Assembly: GCA_005883245.1 (NCBI GenBank)
Contig: VAXT01000080.1
Span: 1-17,089 of the forward strand
Direction of reading: 5' to 3'
DNA: 17,089 nt
Source: Actinomycetota bacterium
Lineage (GTDB): Bacteria; Actinomycetota; Thermoleophilia; Gaiellales; Gaiellaceae
The notes under the pieces were generated by a model. The model was not told where the DNA came from and ran no database searches. It saw nothing but the letters and a program-made list of their open reading frames with translations. Numbering within the stretch: the stretch's first letter is position 1; each line of letters opens with the position of its first letter. The translations under genes were made by a program, and so were the position numbers. Of this stretch, positions 6,561 through 13,244 are shown in pieces.

Positions 6561-7795
6561 AGTACGAAGCGCCGAGAGGGACGCAGGACGTCCTCCCCGC
6601 GCAGCAGCCGCTGTGGGAGCGCGTGCTCCGCGAGACCGAGGAGCTCTGCACCGCGTACGGCTACAGGCGGATCACGACGCCGCTCTTCGAGGACACCGAG
6701 CTCTTCACGCGCACGTCGGGGGAGGGCTCGGACGTCGTGCAGAAGGAGATGTACACGTTCACCGACCGCGGCGACAGGTCCCTGACGCTGCGCCCCGAGG
6801 GAACGGCGTCGGTCGCGCGAGCGTACGTGGAGCACGGCCTCTACCGCGAGGCGCAGCCGGTCAAGACGTACCTGATCGGGCCCATGTACCGGTATGCGGC
6901 GCCGCAGCGTGGGAAGTTCAGGGAGTTCTGGCAGCTCAACGTCGAGGCGATGGGCTCCGACGATCCCGCGCTCGACGCAGAGGTGATCCAGCTGTACGCC
7001 GAGCTCCTGCGCAGGCTCGGCATCGAAGGCTGGTGGCTCGAGCTGAACTCGATCGGAGACCGGAACTGCCGTCCCGCCTACCTCGAGCGGCTGAACGCCT
7101 GGCTCGACGAGCACGCGGACGAGCTCGACGAGGACACGCTTGCGAAGCGGAAGACGAGCCCGTTGCGCGTCTTCGACAACCTTCCGCAGAAGCCCGAGGC
7201 GGTCCAGCGCGCGCTCGCGGAGGCGCCGAAGATCGGCGAGTCGCTCTGCGCCGACTGCCGGGCCCACTTCGATGCGGTACGCAGCTATCTGGACGCGTGC
7301 GGTGTCGAGTACCGGCTCGTGCCGACCCTCGTTCGCGGGCTCGACTACTACACGCGCACGACCTTCGAGTTCATGGCGAAGGCGCTTGGCGCGGCGCTGT
7401 CGCTCGCGGGCGGCGGGCGCTACGACTATCTGATCGAGGAGATCGGCGGGCCGCGGACGCCTGCGGTCGGGATCGCGAGCGGAATCGAGCGGCTCGTCCT
7501 GTCGCTGGCCGAGCAAGGAGCCGAGCCCGCGCGGCCCGAGGTGGACGTCTTCTTCGTGGTCGAGGACAACGGAATGCGGCCGAGCGTGCTCGCGTCGATG
7601 GCCGAGCTTCGGCGAGCCGGGCGCGCGGCCGAGACCGATTACGCGGGCCGCTCGCTCAAGGGCCAGCTCACGCAGGCGGGTCGGGTCGGCGCGAAGGCGA
7701 CCGTGATCGTCCGCTCCGCCGGTGCGACGCTGCGCCGGCCCGGAGAGCAGGATGTCGAGTTTCCGTCGCTTGCCGAGGCGGTTGAGGCGCTGTGA
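6557..7795 (+). CDS. hisS: histidine--tRNA ligase
   Basis: Class II aminoacyl-tRNA synthetase that charges tRNA-His. The protein is 412 aa, near the usual 420-430. It begins KYEAPRGTQDVLP, the HisRS N-terminus, followed by FEDTELFTRTSGEGSDVVQKEMYTF-type motif 1 region and LRPEGTASVARAYVEH. Motif 2 is PMYRYAAPQRGKFREFWQLNVE, where FREFWQ replaces the more usual FREFHQ. The His-specific signature LVRGLDYYTRTTFEF and motif 3 (GGGRYDYLIEEIGG...AVGIASGIERL) are present, then a C-terminal anticodon-binding domain from about residue 325. GTG start by GTGA overlap with the hydrolase gene; the stop overlaps aspS in the same way, so the three genes are likely translated in a coupled manner. Confidence 0.97.
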   Translation: MKYEAPRGTQDVLPAQQPLWERVLRETEELCTAYGYRRITTPLFEDTELFTRTSGEGSDVVQKEMYTFTDRGDRSLTLRPEGTASVARAYVEHGLYREAQPVKTYLIGPMYRYAAPQRGKFREFWQLNVEAMGSDDPALDAEVIQLYAELLRRLGIEGWWLELNSIGDRNCRPAYLERLNAWLDEHADELDEDTLAKRKTSPLRVFDNLPQKPEAVQRALAEAPKIGESLCADCRAHFDAVRSYLDACGVEYRLVPTLVRGLDYYTRTTFEFMAKALGAALSLAGGGRYDYLIEEIGGPRTPAVGIASGIERLVLSLAEQGAEPARPEVDVFFVVEDNGMRPSVLASMAELRRAGRAAETDYAGRSLKGQLTQAGRVGAKATVIVRSAGATLRRPGEQDVEFPSLAEAVEAL

Positions 7796-9546
7796 GCTGG
7801 CGCGATCTCGGTGCGGGCGAGCTCGGTCGCGACCACGTCGGCGAACGGCACACGCTGGCCGGCTGGGTGGGGCGCCGGCGCGACCATGGCGGGCTCGTCT
7901 TCGTCGACTTGCGCGACTCGACGGGGGTCGGCCAGCTCGTCATCAACCCGGAGCGCTCTCCCGGCGCGGCCAGAGCAGCGCACGCCATCCGCAACGAGTT
8001 CGTCCTCCGGGCAACCGGCGAAGTGGCCGCGCGCGCCCCGGAGAACGTGAACCCGAACATCACGACCGGCGAGGTCGAGCTCCAGGTCGACGAGCTCGAG
8101 GTCCTCTCGACGAGCCCGCCGCTCCCGTTCCAGCTCGACGAGGAGGGCGTCGACGAGACCCTCCGCATCCGCTACCGCTGGCTCGACCTGCGCCGCGAGC
8201 GCCTCCAGCGAAATCTCCGGCTTCGTGCGCAGATGGTCTCGATCATCCGCCGAGTGATGGAAGGGGCCGGCTTCCTCGACATCGAGACGCCGATCCTGTT
8301 CAAGCCGACGCCCGAGGGCGCGCGCGACTTCCTGGTCCCGTCGCGGCTCCAGGAGGGCAAGTTCTTCGCGCTTCCGCAGTCGCCGCAGATCCTCAAACAG
8401 CTGCTCGTGATCGCCGGCTTCGAGCGCTACTACCAGATCGCCCGCTGCTTCAGAGACGAGGACCTGCGCGCAGATCGCTTCAACGAGCTGACGCAGCTCG
8501 ACGTCGAGATGGCCTTCCCGGACGTCGAGCTGATTATGGCCCTGATGGAGGAGATGGTGCAGGCGATCTGGCGCGAGACGATCGGGGTCGAGCTCGAGAT
8601 CCCGTTCCTGCGGCTGACGTACGCCGAGTCGATGCTCCGCTACGGGACGGACAAGCCCGACCTGCGCTTCGGGCTCGAGATCGAGGACGCGACGGAGCTC
8701 ACGCGCGGCTCGCAGTTCAAGGTCTTCGCCGATGCGCCGGCGGTTCGGTACCTGACCGTTCCGCAGGAGTACTCGAGGGCAGACCTCGAGCGTCTCGAGG
8801 AGTTCGCGGCGGAATGGGGCGCGAAGGGGCTCGCGTACATCGTCTACGGCGAGGACGGAGAACCGCGGTCGCCGATCGCGAAGTTCCTGTCCGAAGAGGA
8901 GCTCGCTGCGTTTCGCGCCGATCCGGGCTCGACCGTGCTCTTCGGCGCGGACGAGCCGGACCAGGTCGCCCGCGTGCTCGGTGCGCTGCGCTCGCGACTC
9001 GGCGCCGAGCTCGGGCTGGTCGACGAGGAAGGGTTCCGCTGGGTCTGGGTCACGGACTTCCCGATGTTCCACTGGTCGGAGGAGGAGAACGGCTGGACTG
9101 CCGTGCACCATCCGTTCACCCGGCCCACGCCCGGTTCCGAGCCGATGCTCGACAAGGACCCGGGCCGCGCGATCGCCGTCGCCTACGACCTCATCGGCAA
9201 CGGGGAGGAGCTCGGGGGCGGGTCGCTCCGGATCCACGAGTCGGAGCTCCAGGCGAAGGTCTTCGACATCCTGCGCATCTCGCCGGAAGAGCAGAAGTCG
9301 CGCTTCGGCTTCCTGCTCGAGGCGCTGAGCATGGGCGCTCCGCCGCACGGCGGGATCGCGTTCGGGATCGACCGGATGCTGATGGTGCTCGCGGGCGAGC
9401 CGAATCTGCGGGACACCGTCGCCTTCCCGAAGAACCAGGCCGGGTTCGACCCGATGAGCGGCGCCCCGAGCGAGGTGCCGACGGCGCAGCTCGATGAGCT
9501 CGGGATCCAACTGAAGCCCGAGACGAAAACGACGGCCGGGGATTAA
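7792..9546 (+). CDS. aspS: aspartate--tRNA ligase, bacterial type
   Basis: Class II synthetase for tRNA-Asp, 584 aa, the bacterial form with a GAD insertion. An N-terminal OB fold binds the anticodon (residues about 1-105, GWVGRRRDHGGLVFVDLRDS). The catalytic core has YRWLDLRRERLQRNLRLR, the PSRLQEGKFFALPQSPQILKQ loop, motif 2 YYQIARCFRDEDLRADR, and motif 3 GGIAFGIDRMLMVLAG. His32 in RRRDHGG is the residue linked to relaxed, non-discriminating AspRS that also charges tRNA-Asn. After motif 2 the protein reads RADRFNELTQLD where most AspRS have RADRQPEFTQ. The GTG start overlaps the hisS stop. Its TAA stop is part of a -10 box for the next gene. Confidence 0.97.
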   Translation: MSWRDLGAGELGRDHVGERHTLAGWVGRRRDHGGLVFVDLRDSTGVGQLVINPERSPGAARAAHAIRNEFVLRATGEVAARAPENVNPNITTGEVELQVDELEVLSTSPPLPFQLDEEGVDETLRIRYRWLDLRRERLQRNLRLRAQMVSIIRRVMEGAGFLDIETPILFKPTPEGARDFLVPSRLQEGKFFALPQSPQILKQLLVIAGFERYYQIARCFRDEDLRADRFNELTQLDVEMAFPDVELIMALMEEMVQAIWRETIGVELEIPFLRLTYAESMLRYGTDKPDLRFGLEIEDATELTRGSQFKVFADAPAVRYLTVPQEYSRADLERLEEFAAEWGAKGLAYIVYGEDGEPRSPIAKFLSEEELAAFRADPGSTVLFGADEPDQVARVLGALRSRLGAELGLVDEEGFRWVWVTDFPMFHWSEEENGWTAVHHPFTRPTPGSEPMLDKDPGRAIAVAYDLIGNGEELGGGSLRIHESELQAKVFDILRISPEEQKSRFGFLLEALSMGAPPHGGIAFGIDRMLMVLAGEPNLRDTVAFPKNQAGFDPMSGAPSEVPTAQLDELGIQLKPETKTTAGD

Positions 9547-9549
9547 TCT
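9544..9549 (+). promoter_or_regulatory. -10 box overlapping aspS stop
   Basis: TAATCT, whose TAA is the aspS stop codon, is followed by exactly 7 nt and the ATG at 9557. It fits the leaderless pattern. Confidence 0.6.
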
Positions 9550-9556
9550 TCCGACG

Positions 9557-10105
9557 ATGCCGACGGCACCTGGGCCGAGATTCGTGCTCGAAGCGGGCTT
9601 CCTCGTCCTGCTCGCCCTCGTCGTCGGCCTCGCCGACCTCGATCCGTTGCTGGTCGTCGTCGTGATGCTTGTCGGCTGGATCCTGGTCTCGTTGATCGAG
9701 TACTTCGCGTGGCGGCAGTTTCAGGCGGCGATCATGCGCGGGTTCGAGCCGGCCCTGGCGGGCGCGTCTGTGAACGAGATGGCGGTCGACGACGCTCCAG
9801 CGCTTCCGCCGCCACCTCCGCCCACTCCGCCTCCGCCGGCGCCGCCTCCTCCCGAGGAAGAAACCGCCCTCACGCCCCCCGCCCCCGAAGAGCCGGAGGA
9901 AGCGAAGCCGGCCGAGGAGGAGGCTCCCGCCAAGGAAGAGCCTGCTCCGGCCGAGGCAGAGGGGGAGATCGCGTTCGCCAAGCTCGAAGAACGGCGAGCC
10001 GCCCATCGCTTGGACCCGCTGCAACCTCGGCCGAGGCGCCGCTGGATCTTCTTCGGTCCGTATCAGCGGCGCCAAGAGGCGGCCGAGGACGACAGTGACG
10101 CGTGA
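9557..10105 (+). CDS. membrane protein with Pro/Glu-rich cytoplasmic tail
   Basis: A 182-aa protein with two hydrophobic helices (about residues 9-27 and 30-50), then WRQFQAAIMRGFEP, a proline run at 81-99 (mostly Pro with Thr and Ala), an acidic Glu/Ala/Pro/Lys region to about 137, and a C-terminal conserved-looking block LEERRAAHRLDPLQPRPRRRWIFFGPYQRR. The Pro-rich part is probably an extended spacer that carries the basic/aromatic C-terminal motif away from the membrane. I do not recognise a family. ATG start with TAATCT 7 nt upstream; stop overlaps the RlpA-like gene (GTGA), so the two are probably one operon and might act together at the envelope. Confidence 0.82.
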   Translation: MPTAPGPRFVLEAGFLVLLALVVGLADLDPLLVVVVMLVGWILVSLIEYFAWRQFQAAIMRGFEPALAGASVNEMAVDDAPALPPPPPPTPPPPAPPPPEEETALTPPAPEEPEEAKPAEEEAPAKEEPAPAEAEGEIAFAKLEERRAAHRLDPLQPRPRRRWIFFGPYQRRQEAAEDDSDA

Positions 10106-10518
10106 GGCTCACTCCCTCGGGTGCACAGCGGGGAATCGCGGCGGTGGCGGTTCTCCTCCTCGCGGCTCTGGTAGGGCTCGCGATCGCGTCGCGGTTCCGG
10201 GACTCGTCCTCCGGGCCGAAGCTCCCGGCGCGGGTCGGTAACTGGTACCAGGCCCGCGCGGCGCCCTTGCGGGCCGACCTCGAGGGCACGACCACGGCCT
10301 GCGGCGTTCGGCTCGAGCAGGAGACGATGGGCATCGCGGATCCGGTGCTGCCGTGCGGCGCGAGGATCTACGTCGGCTACGGCGATCAGGACGTCCTGAC
10401 GCTGGTGATCGGAACCGGGCCGGGCCCGGGCGGCACACGCTTCGGGCTGACGCCCGCGCTCGCGCAGAGCCTCGGGATCGAGCGGCCGGTGACCGTTCGC
10501 TGGAGCTACGCGCGCTAG
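10102..10518 (+). CDS. membrane-anchored RlpA-like double-psi beta-barrel protein, catalytic residues lost
   Basis: A 138-aa protein with an N-terminal signal anchor (residues about 10-29) and an extracytoplasmic domain. From residue 48 it follows the RlpA / double-psi beta-barrel pattern of actinobacterial wall proteins: WYQARAAPL, TTACGVRLEQETMGIADPVLPCG, IYVGYGDQDVLTLVIGTGP, FGLTPALAQSLG, VTVRWSYA. C67 and C85 probably form the usual disulfide. In active RlpA-type lytic transglycosylases the second block reads A-H-x-x-LP, the third DRGP and the fourth FDLS/T; here the His is D80, the DRGP Asp is G104 and the FDL Asp is G115. It therefore looks like a binding or structural domain rather than an enzyme (inference). 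GTG start by GTGA overlap with the preceding gene; its stop lies 3 nt before the 6S promoter. Confidence 0.8.
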   Translation: MRLTPSGAQRGIAAVAVLLLAALVGLAIASRFRDSSSGPKLPARVGNWYQARAAPLRADLEGTTTACGVRLEQETMGIADPVLPCGARIYVGYGDQDVLTLVIGTGPGPGGTRFGLTPALAQSLGIERPVTVRWSYAR

Positions 10519-10521
10519 CCG

Positions 10522-10527
10522 TATAGT
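10522..10527 (+). promoter_or_regulatory. -10 box of the 6S-like RNA
   Basis: TATAGT followed by 7 nt leads to G10535, which is exactly the first base of the closing stem of the RNA. This agreement between promoter and structure supports both. No clear -35 was found. Confidence 0.65.
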
Positions 10528-10534
10528 GGGAGCC

Positions 10535-10692
10535 GTGCTCGACCCTGTGCGTGGCCTCGTCGCACAATGTTGAACCAACATCACTGCATAGGGAGCCCGA
10601 GTCCGGCTAGGCGTTCGGCCTAGGCGGCAGGGCACCCACCTGGCTCGTCCAGGTTCGCAATGCGGCGGGGCTTCATCGGCAGGGTGGGGCAC
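10535..10692 (+). ncRNA. ssrS: 6S RNA candidate
   Basis: About 158 nt with no convincing reading frame and a rod-like fold typical of 6S RNA, which binds the housekeeping RNA polymerase holoenzyme by imitating an open promoter. Closing stem: 10535-10547 (GTGCTCGACCCTG) pairs with 10680-10692 (CAGGGTGGGGCAC), 12 of 13 positions including one G-U. Second stem: GCCTCGTCGCA (10554-10564) pairs fully with TGCGGCGGGGC (10661-10671) using two G-U pairs. Then a large central bubble, whose strands (10565-10594 and 10634-10660) each carry a small hairpin: ATGTTG-AAC-CAACAT (10567-10581) and ACCTGG-CTCGT-CCAGGT (10638-10654). Apical arm: GCCC (10595) to GGGC (10633), with CTAGGC-GTTCG-GCCTAG at the tip. 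GGGCACCCACCT on the 3' strand resembles 6S RNAs I recall. The 3' end is taken from pairing; no terminator is seen. Confidence 0.75.
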
Positions 10693-10706
10693 TTACGCTG
10701 CTCGGC

Positions 10707-10712
10707 TAGCCT
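10707..10712 (+). promoter_or_regulatory. -10 box of the mnmA-sigma operon
   Basis: TAGCCT stands 7 nt before the ATG at 10720, and only 15 nt after the end of the 6S-like RNA. It selects this ATG over the in-frame ATG at 10660, which would lie within the RNA. Confidence 0.6.
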
Positions 10713-10719
10713 GACTTCG

Positions 10720-11976
10720 ATGATCGAGGTAGCGGGAGACGCGACTCGCGGGGGCGACTGGGCGTGCGTGCGCCTCGTCCTCGACGGCGACCGGATCGTG
10801 GACGCCGACGCGGACGGGCTCGACGTTCCGTTGGCTGGTCTGTCGCTGCTCGAGGCGGCCGCTGTGCCGGGGGAGCGGCTCGTCGTGGACGCGCTCGCGA
10901 ACGCGATCGGCCCCGTGTTCCGGGCCGACGCCGACCCTGCGCGCATCGCTGTCGCGATGAGCGGCGGGGTCGACAGCGCCGTGGCGCTGCTCCGGGCGGG
11001 GCCCGTGGCGATCGGTGTCACGCTCCGGCTCTGGATCGACCCCGAGGCGCCGGCATCGGAGCGAGCGTGCTGCTCGCCCGAGGCCGTGATTGCCGCGCGC
11101 GAGACGTGTCACAGGCTCGGCGTGCCGCACGTGACGCTCGATGCCCGCGAGGCGTTCCGCGCCGCGATCGTGGAGCCGTTCGTGGACGCCTACGCCCGTG
11201 GGGAAACGCCGAATCCGTGCACGCGCTGCAACGGCAGCTTCCGGTTCGCGCACCTGCTCGCATTCGCGCGCCGCGCCGGGGCCGCCCGGCTGGCAACGGG
11301 GCACTACGCGCGGATCGTCGAGCACCGAGGCCGCTCGCTCCTCGCGCGCGCGGCCGACCCGCACAAGGATCAGTCGTACATGCTCGCGCGGCTCGATCCG
11401 CGCCACCTCGAGCGGATCTGGTTCCCACTCGGTGATCAGACGAAGGAGGAGACCCGTGCGGAAGCGCTGCGGGCCCGACTGGCGGTCGCTCGCCGTGCCG
11501 AGAGCCAGGAGGCCTGCTTCCTCGGCGGAGGTGACTATCGCGACTTCCTCGAGCGGAACGGGCTCCCCGGCCGAAAGGGCCGCGTCGTCGACGCGAACGG
11601 AGAGACGGTCGGCACCCACCTCGGCTTCTGGCGCTTCACTCCGGGGCAGCGACGCGGCCTCGGTGTCTCGACGGGCGAGCCGGCCTATGCGGTCGGCAGC
11701 GACCCCGCGACCAACACCGTCGTCGTCGGTCCTCGAGCCTCACTCGCGCGACGTGAGGTGACCGCGGCCGGGCGACTCTTCGTCTCGGTCACGCGCGGCG
11801 ATGCAAAGCTCCGCTACCGGTCGCCGGTCGTCGCCGCCGACGTCGAAGCGACTGCCGACGGGTTCCGCCTCAGGCTCGACGAAGCCGCGTTCGGAGTCGC
11901 CGCCGGCCAAACGGCCGTTCTCTACGAAGGTGACGTTGTCGTCGGTGCTGGGCATATCACCGGAAGCACCCCGTGA
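10720..11976 (+). CDS. mnmA: tRNA-specific 2-thiouridylase with extra N-terminal domain
   Basis: MnmA adenylates U34 of tRNA-Lys, -Glu and -Gln and exchanges its 2-oxygen for sulfur. The PP-loop ATP site is SGGVDS (81-86). Catalytic cysteines are C170 in NPCTRCNGSFRF and C266 in ESQEACFLGGGDYRDFL; C167 occupies the place of Asp in E. coli NPDILCN. ATGHYARI, DQSYMLARL and GQRRGLGVSTG are family signatures, and a beta-barrel domain closes the protein. It is 418 aa against the usual 360 or so: residues 1-72 precede the PP-loop and read like a degenerate NifU/IscU scaffold (VRLVLDGDRIVDADADG, then LSLLEAAAVPGERL), without the cluster cysteines. The ATG at 10720 is supported by TAGCCT 7 nt upstream. 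First gene of an operon with the anti-sigma-like and sigma genes (GTGA overlap). Confidence 0.95.
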   Translation: MIEVAGDATRGGDWACVRLVLDGDRIVDADADGLDVPLAGLSLLEAAAVPGERLVVDALANAIGPVFRADADPARIAVAMSGGVDSAVALLRAGPVAIGVTLRLWIDPEAPASERACCSPEAVIAARETCHRLGVPHVTLDAREAFRAAIVEPFVDAYARGETPNPCTRCNGSFRFAHLLAFARRAGAARLATGHYARIVEHRGRSLLARAADPHKDQSYMLARLDPRHLERIWFPLGDQTKEETRAEALRARLAVARRAESQEACFLGGGDYRDFLERNGLPGRKGRVVDANGETVGTHLGFWRFTPGQRRGLGVSTGEPAYAVGSDPATNTVVVGPRASLARREVTAAGRLFVSVTRGDAKLRYRSPVVAADVEATADGFRLRLDEAAFGVAAGQTAVLYEGDVVVGAGHITGSTP

Positions 11977-12356
11977 CGCCGCCTGACGAGATCACGCTGA
12001 CCATCCCGCGCGACCGTGCTCTGTACGGCGTCGCGTATCTCGTGCTGGGCGGGCTCGGCATCCGGCTCAACATCACGATCGAGCATCTCGAGGACCTTCA
12101 GCTCGCGCTCGAGACTGCGCTCGAACGGGTACGGGCCGACACTGTGCAGGTCAGGCTCCGCGTGGAGGACGGCCAGATCGAAGCGCTCGTCGGGCCGATG
12201 GGCGAGGGCGTGCGGCTCGAGCTCGCCGCGGACGGAGGAGAGGACGTCGGCCTGCGACGCATTCTCGACACGCTCGTCGATCATGCGGAGCTCGAGACGG
12301 ACGAGGGCGGCGACTGGCTGAAGCTGACCAAGGCTGCCGCGAGGACACAGGTGTGA
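11973..12356 (+). CDS. RsbW/SpoIIAB-like protein lacking ATP-binding residues
   Basis: A 127-aa protein between mnmA and the sigma gene, overlapping both by GTGA. It follows the layout of RsbW-type anti-sigma kinases (HATPase_c_2): strand ITLTIPRDRALYGVAYLVLG at residues 7-26, helix LEDLQLALETALERV (39-53), and the C-terminal pattern GLRRILDTLVDHAEL...GGDWLKLTKA (93-121), where RsbW proteins have GLxLIxxLVDxVExxxxxxGTxVxLxK. The N-box Asn that holds Mg-ATP (E-x-x-x-N) is absent (ETALERV), and no D-x-G-x-G box follows. So the fold is probably kept, but ATP binding and kinase activity probably lost. By position it is the likely partner of the sigma factor next door, as an anti-sigma factor, a dimer partner or a sensor. 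This is inferred; direct family identity is moderate. Confidence 0.72.
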   Translation: MTPPDEITLTIPRDRALYGVAYLVLGGLGIRLNITIEHLEDLQLALETALERVRADTVQVRLRVEDGQIEALVGPMGEGVRLELAADGGEDVGLRRILDTLVDHAELETDEGGDWLKLTKAAARTQV

Positions 12357-13129
12357 CCGACGTCGACGACCGAGCCCTGCTGCGGCGCTACCACGCGGAC
12401 GGCGATCTCGCAGCCCGCGACCAGCTGATCGAGCAGTACATGTCGCTCGTCCGCTCGCTCGCCCGGCGCTACGCGTACCGGGGCGAGCAGCTCGACGACC
12501 TCGTCCAGATCGGGGCGATCGGGCTGATCAAGGCGATCGACCGCTTCGACGTCGACCGCGGCGTCGAGCTGACCACGTACGCGACGCCGAACATCATCGG
12601 CGAGATCAAGCGCCACTTCCGCGACAAGGGCTGGTCGGTGCGCGTCCCGCGCGGGCTCCAGGAGCTCAACGTCCAGCTTTCGAAGCTGATCGAGGAACAG
12701 ACGGTCGAGCTCGGGCGCTCGCCGACGATCCCGGAGCTGGCCAAGGCCGCGGGGGTCGAGGAGGAGCTCGTCGTCGAGGCGCTCGAGAGTGGGCGGGCGT
12801 ATAGCTCGGTGTCGCTTTCGACCGGGGGCGGCCAGGACGAGGAGGGCGAGCTCGACCCGCTGGAGTCGCTCGGGGAGGAAGAGCCGCAGTACGAGGTGTC
12901 CGAGGATCGCGCGATGCTCGCGCCCGGGTTCCGGGCGCTGGACGAGCGCGAGCGGCTGATCCTCCACCTGCGCTTCTTCAAGGGATTGACGCAGTCGCAG
13001 ATCGCGCAGCAGGTCGGGATCTCGCAGATGCACGTATCGCGGCTGATCCGGCGGGCGCTCGAGCGGATCCGCGAGGAGATCGAGACCGAGGAGGACGAGC
13101 CCGCGTCCAAGCGCCGCGCCGCCAGCTGA
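12353..13129 (+). CDS. alternative RNA polymerase sigma factor, SigB/SigF/SigG family
   Basis: A 258-aa group 3 sigma factor that directs RNA polymerase to stress or developmental promoters. Region 2 spans about residues 24-100 with EQLDDLVQIGAIGLIKAIDRFD (core binding) and TTYATPNIIGEIKRHFRDKGW (-10 recognition and melting), ending in VRVPR. Region 3 follows (GLQELNVQLSKLIEE...GRSPTIPELAKAAG, 101-146). An acidic linker lies at about 161-185. Region 4 (194-243) has DERERLILHLRFFKGLTQSQIA and the helix-turn-helix QQVGISQMHVSRLIRRAL for -35 binding. The GTG start overlaps the stop of the upstream RsbW-like gene, with GAGGA 7 nt before it. Region 4 is intact, so it should be functional. Co-translation with the RsbW-like protein suggests a fixed ratio; no anti-anti-sigma gene is in the window. 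Confidence 0.96.
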   Translation: MTDVDDRALLRRYHADGDLAARDQLIEQYMSLVRSLARRYAYRGEQLDDLVQIGAIGLIKAIDRFDVDRGVELTTYATPNIIGEIKRHFRDKGWSVRVPRGLQELNVQLSKLIEEQTVELGRSPTIPELAKAAGVEEELVVEALESGRAYSSVSLSTGGGQDEEGELDPLESLGEEEPQYEVSEDRAMLAPGFRALDERERLILHLRFFKGLTQSQIAQQVGISQMHVSRLIRRALERIREEIETEEDEPASKRRAAS

Positions 13130-13154
13130 ACAGGCCCTTCTCATAAGGCACTGT
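13130..13154 (+). terminator. weak hairpin after the sigma gene
   Basis: Directly after the TGA, a 10-bp imperfect stem (13130-13139 with 13145-13154, two mismatches, 5-nt loop) could end the mnmA-sigma transcript. There is no T-run, so this is only a possible terminator. Confidence 0.3.
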
Positions 13155-13188
13155 CCACCTCCTCCCCGGTGCGATCGTAATCGCGAAA

Positions 13189-13204
13189 TTCACACATGTG
13201 TGAA
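13189..13204. promoter_or_regulatory. 16-bp perfect palindrome upstream of alaS
   Basis: TTCACACATGTGTGAA is a perfect palindrome centred 48 bp before the alaS start, flanked by TCGCG (13181-13185) and CGCGA (13206-13210). It is AT-richer than its surroundings. With no loop bases it suits a dimeric protein better than an RNA hairpin. It is a likely operator for alaS; which protein binds cannot be told. A second small inverted repeat GCGAT-CGTA-ATCGC lies at 13171-13184. Confidence 0.6.
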
Positions 13205-13231
13205 ACGCGAATGCGCCGAAAGTGCGACTCG

Positions 13232-13237
13232 TACAAT
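13232..13237 (+). promoter_or_regulatory. -10 box of the alaS operon
   Basis: TACAAT, close to the consensus, is followed by exactly 7 nt and the ATG at 13245. This decides the alaS start against an in-frame GTG at 13200 and gives a leaderless transcript. Confidence 0.7.
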
Positions 13238-13244
13238 CACACGC

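Noticed and set aside
7639..9510. 623-codon minus-strand frame opposite hisS and aspS
   Set aside because: Same GC-driven shadow; the composition is repetitive Arg/Glu/Leu/Val and the plus strand has full AspRS motifs.
9840..9990. Tandem DNA repeat in the Pro/Glu-rich tail
   Set aside because: The codons vary and there is no fixed repeat unit; it is amino-acid bias, not a DNA repeat.
10535..10692. SRP RNA, tmRNA or RNase P RNA instead of 6S
   Set aside because: No SRP GGAA-type tetraloop domain, no tRNA-like ends or tag frame, and too short for RNase P; the rod with a central bubble fits 6S.
10660..10719. mnmA starting at the ATG at 10660
   Set aside because: This start lies in the 3' strand of the 6S-like RNA second stem region, upstream of the TAGCCT box; the 20 extra residues do not look like part of the domain.
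13200..13244. alaS starting at the GTG at 13200
   Set aside because: That codon is inside the palindrome and upstream of TACAAT; AlaRS proteins start at the residues encoded from 13245.
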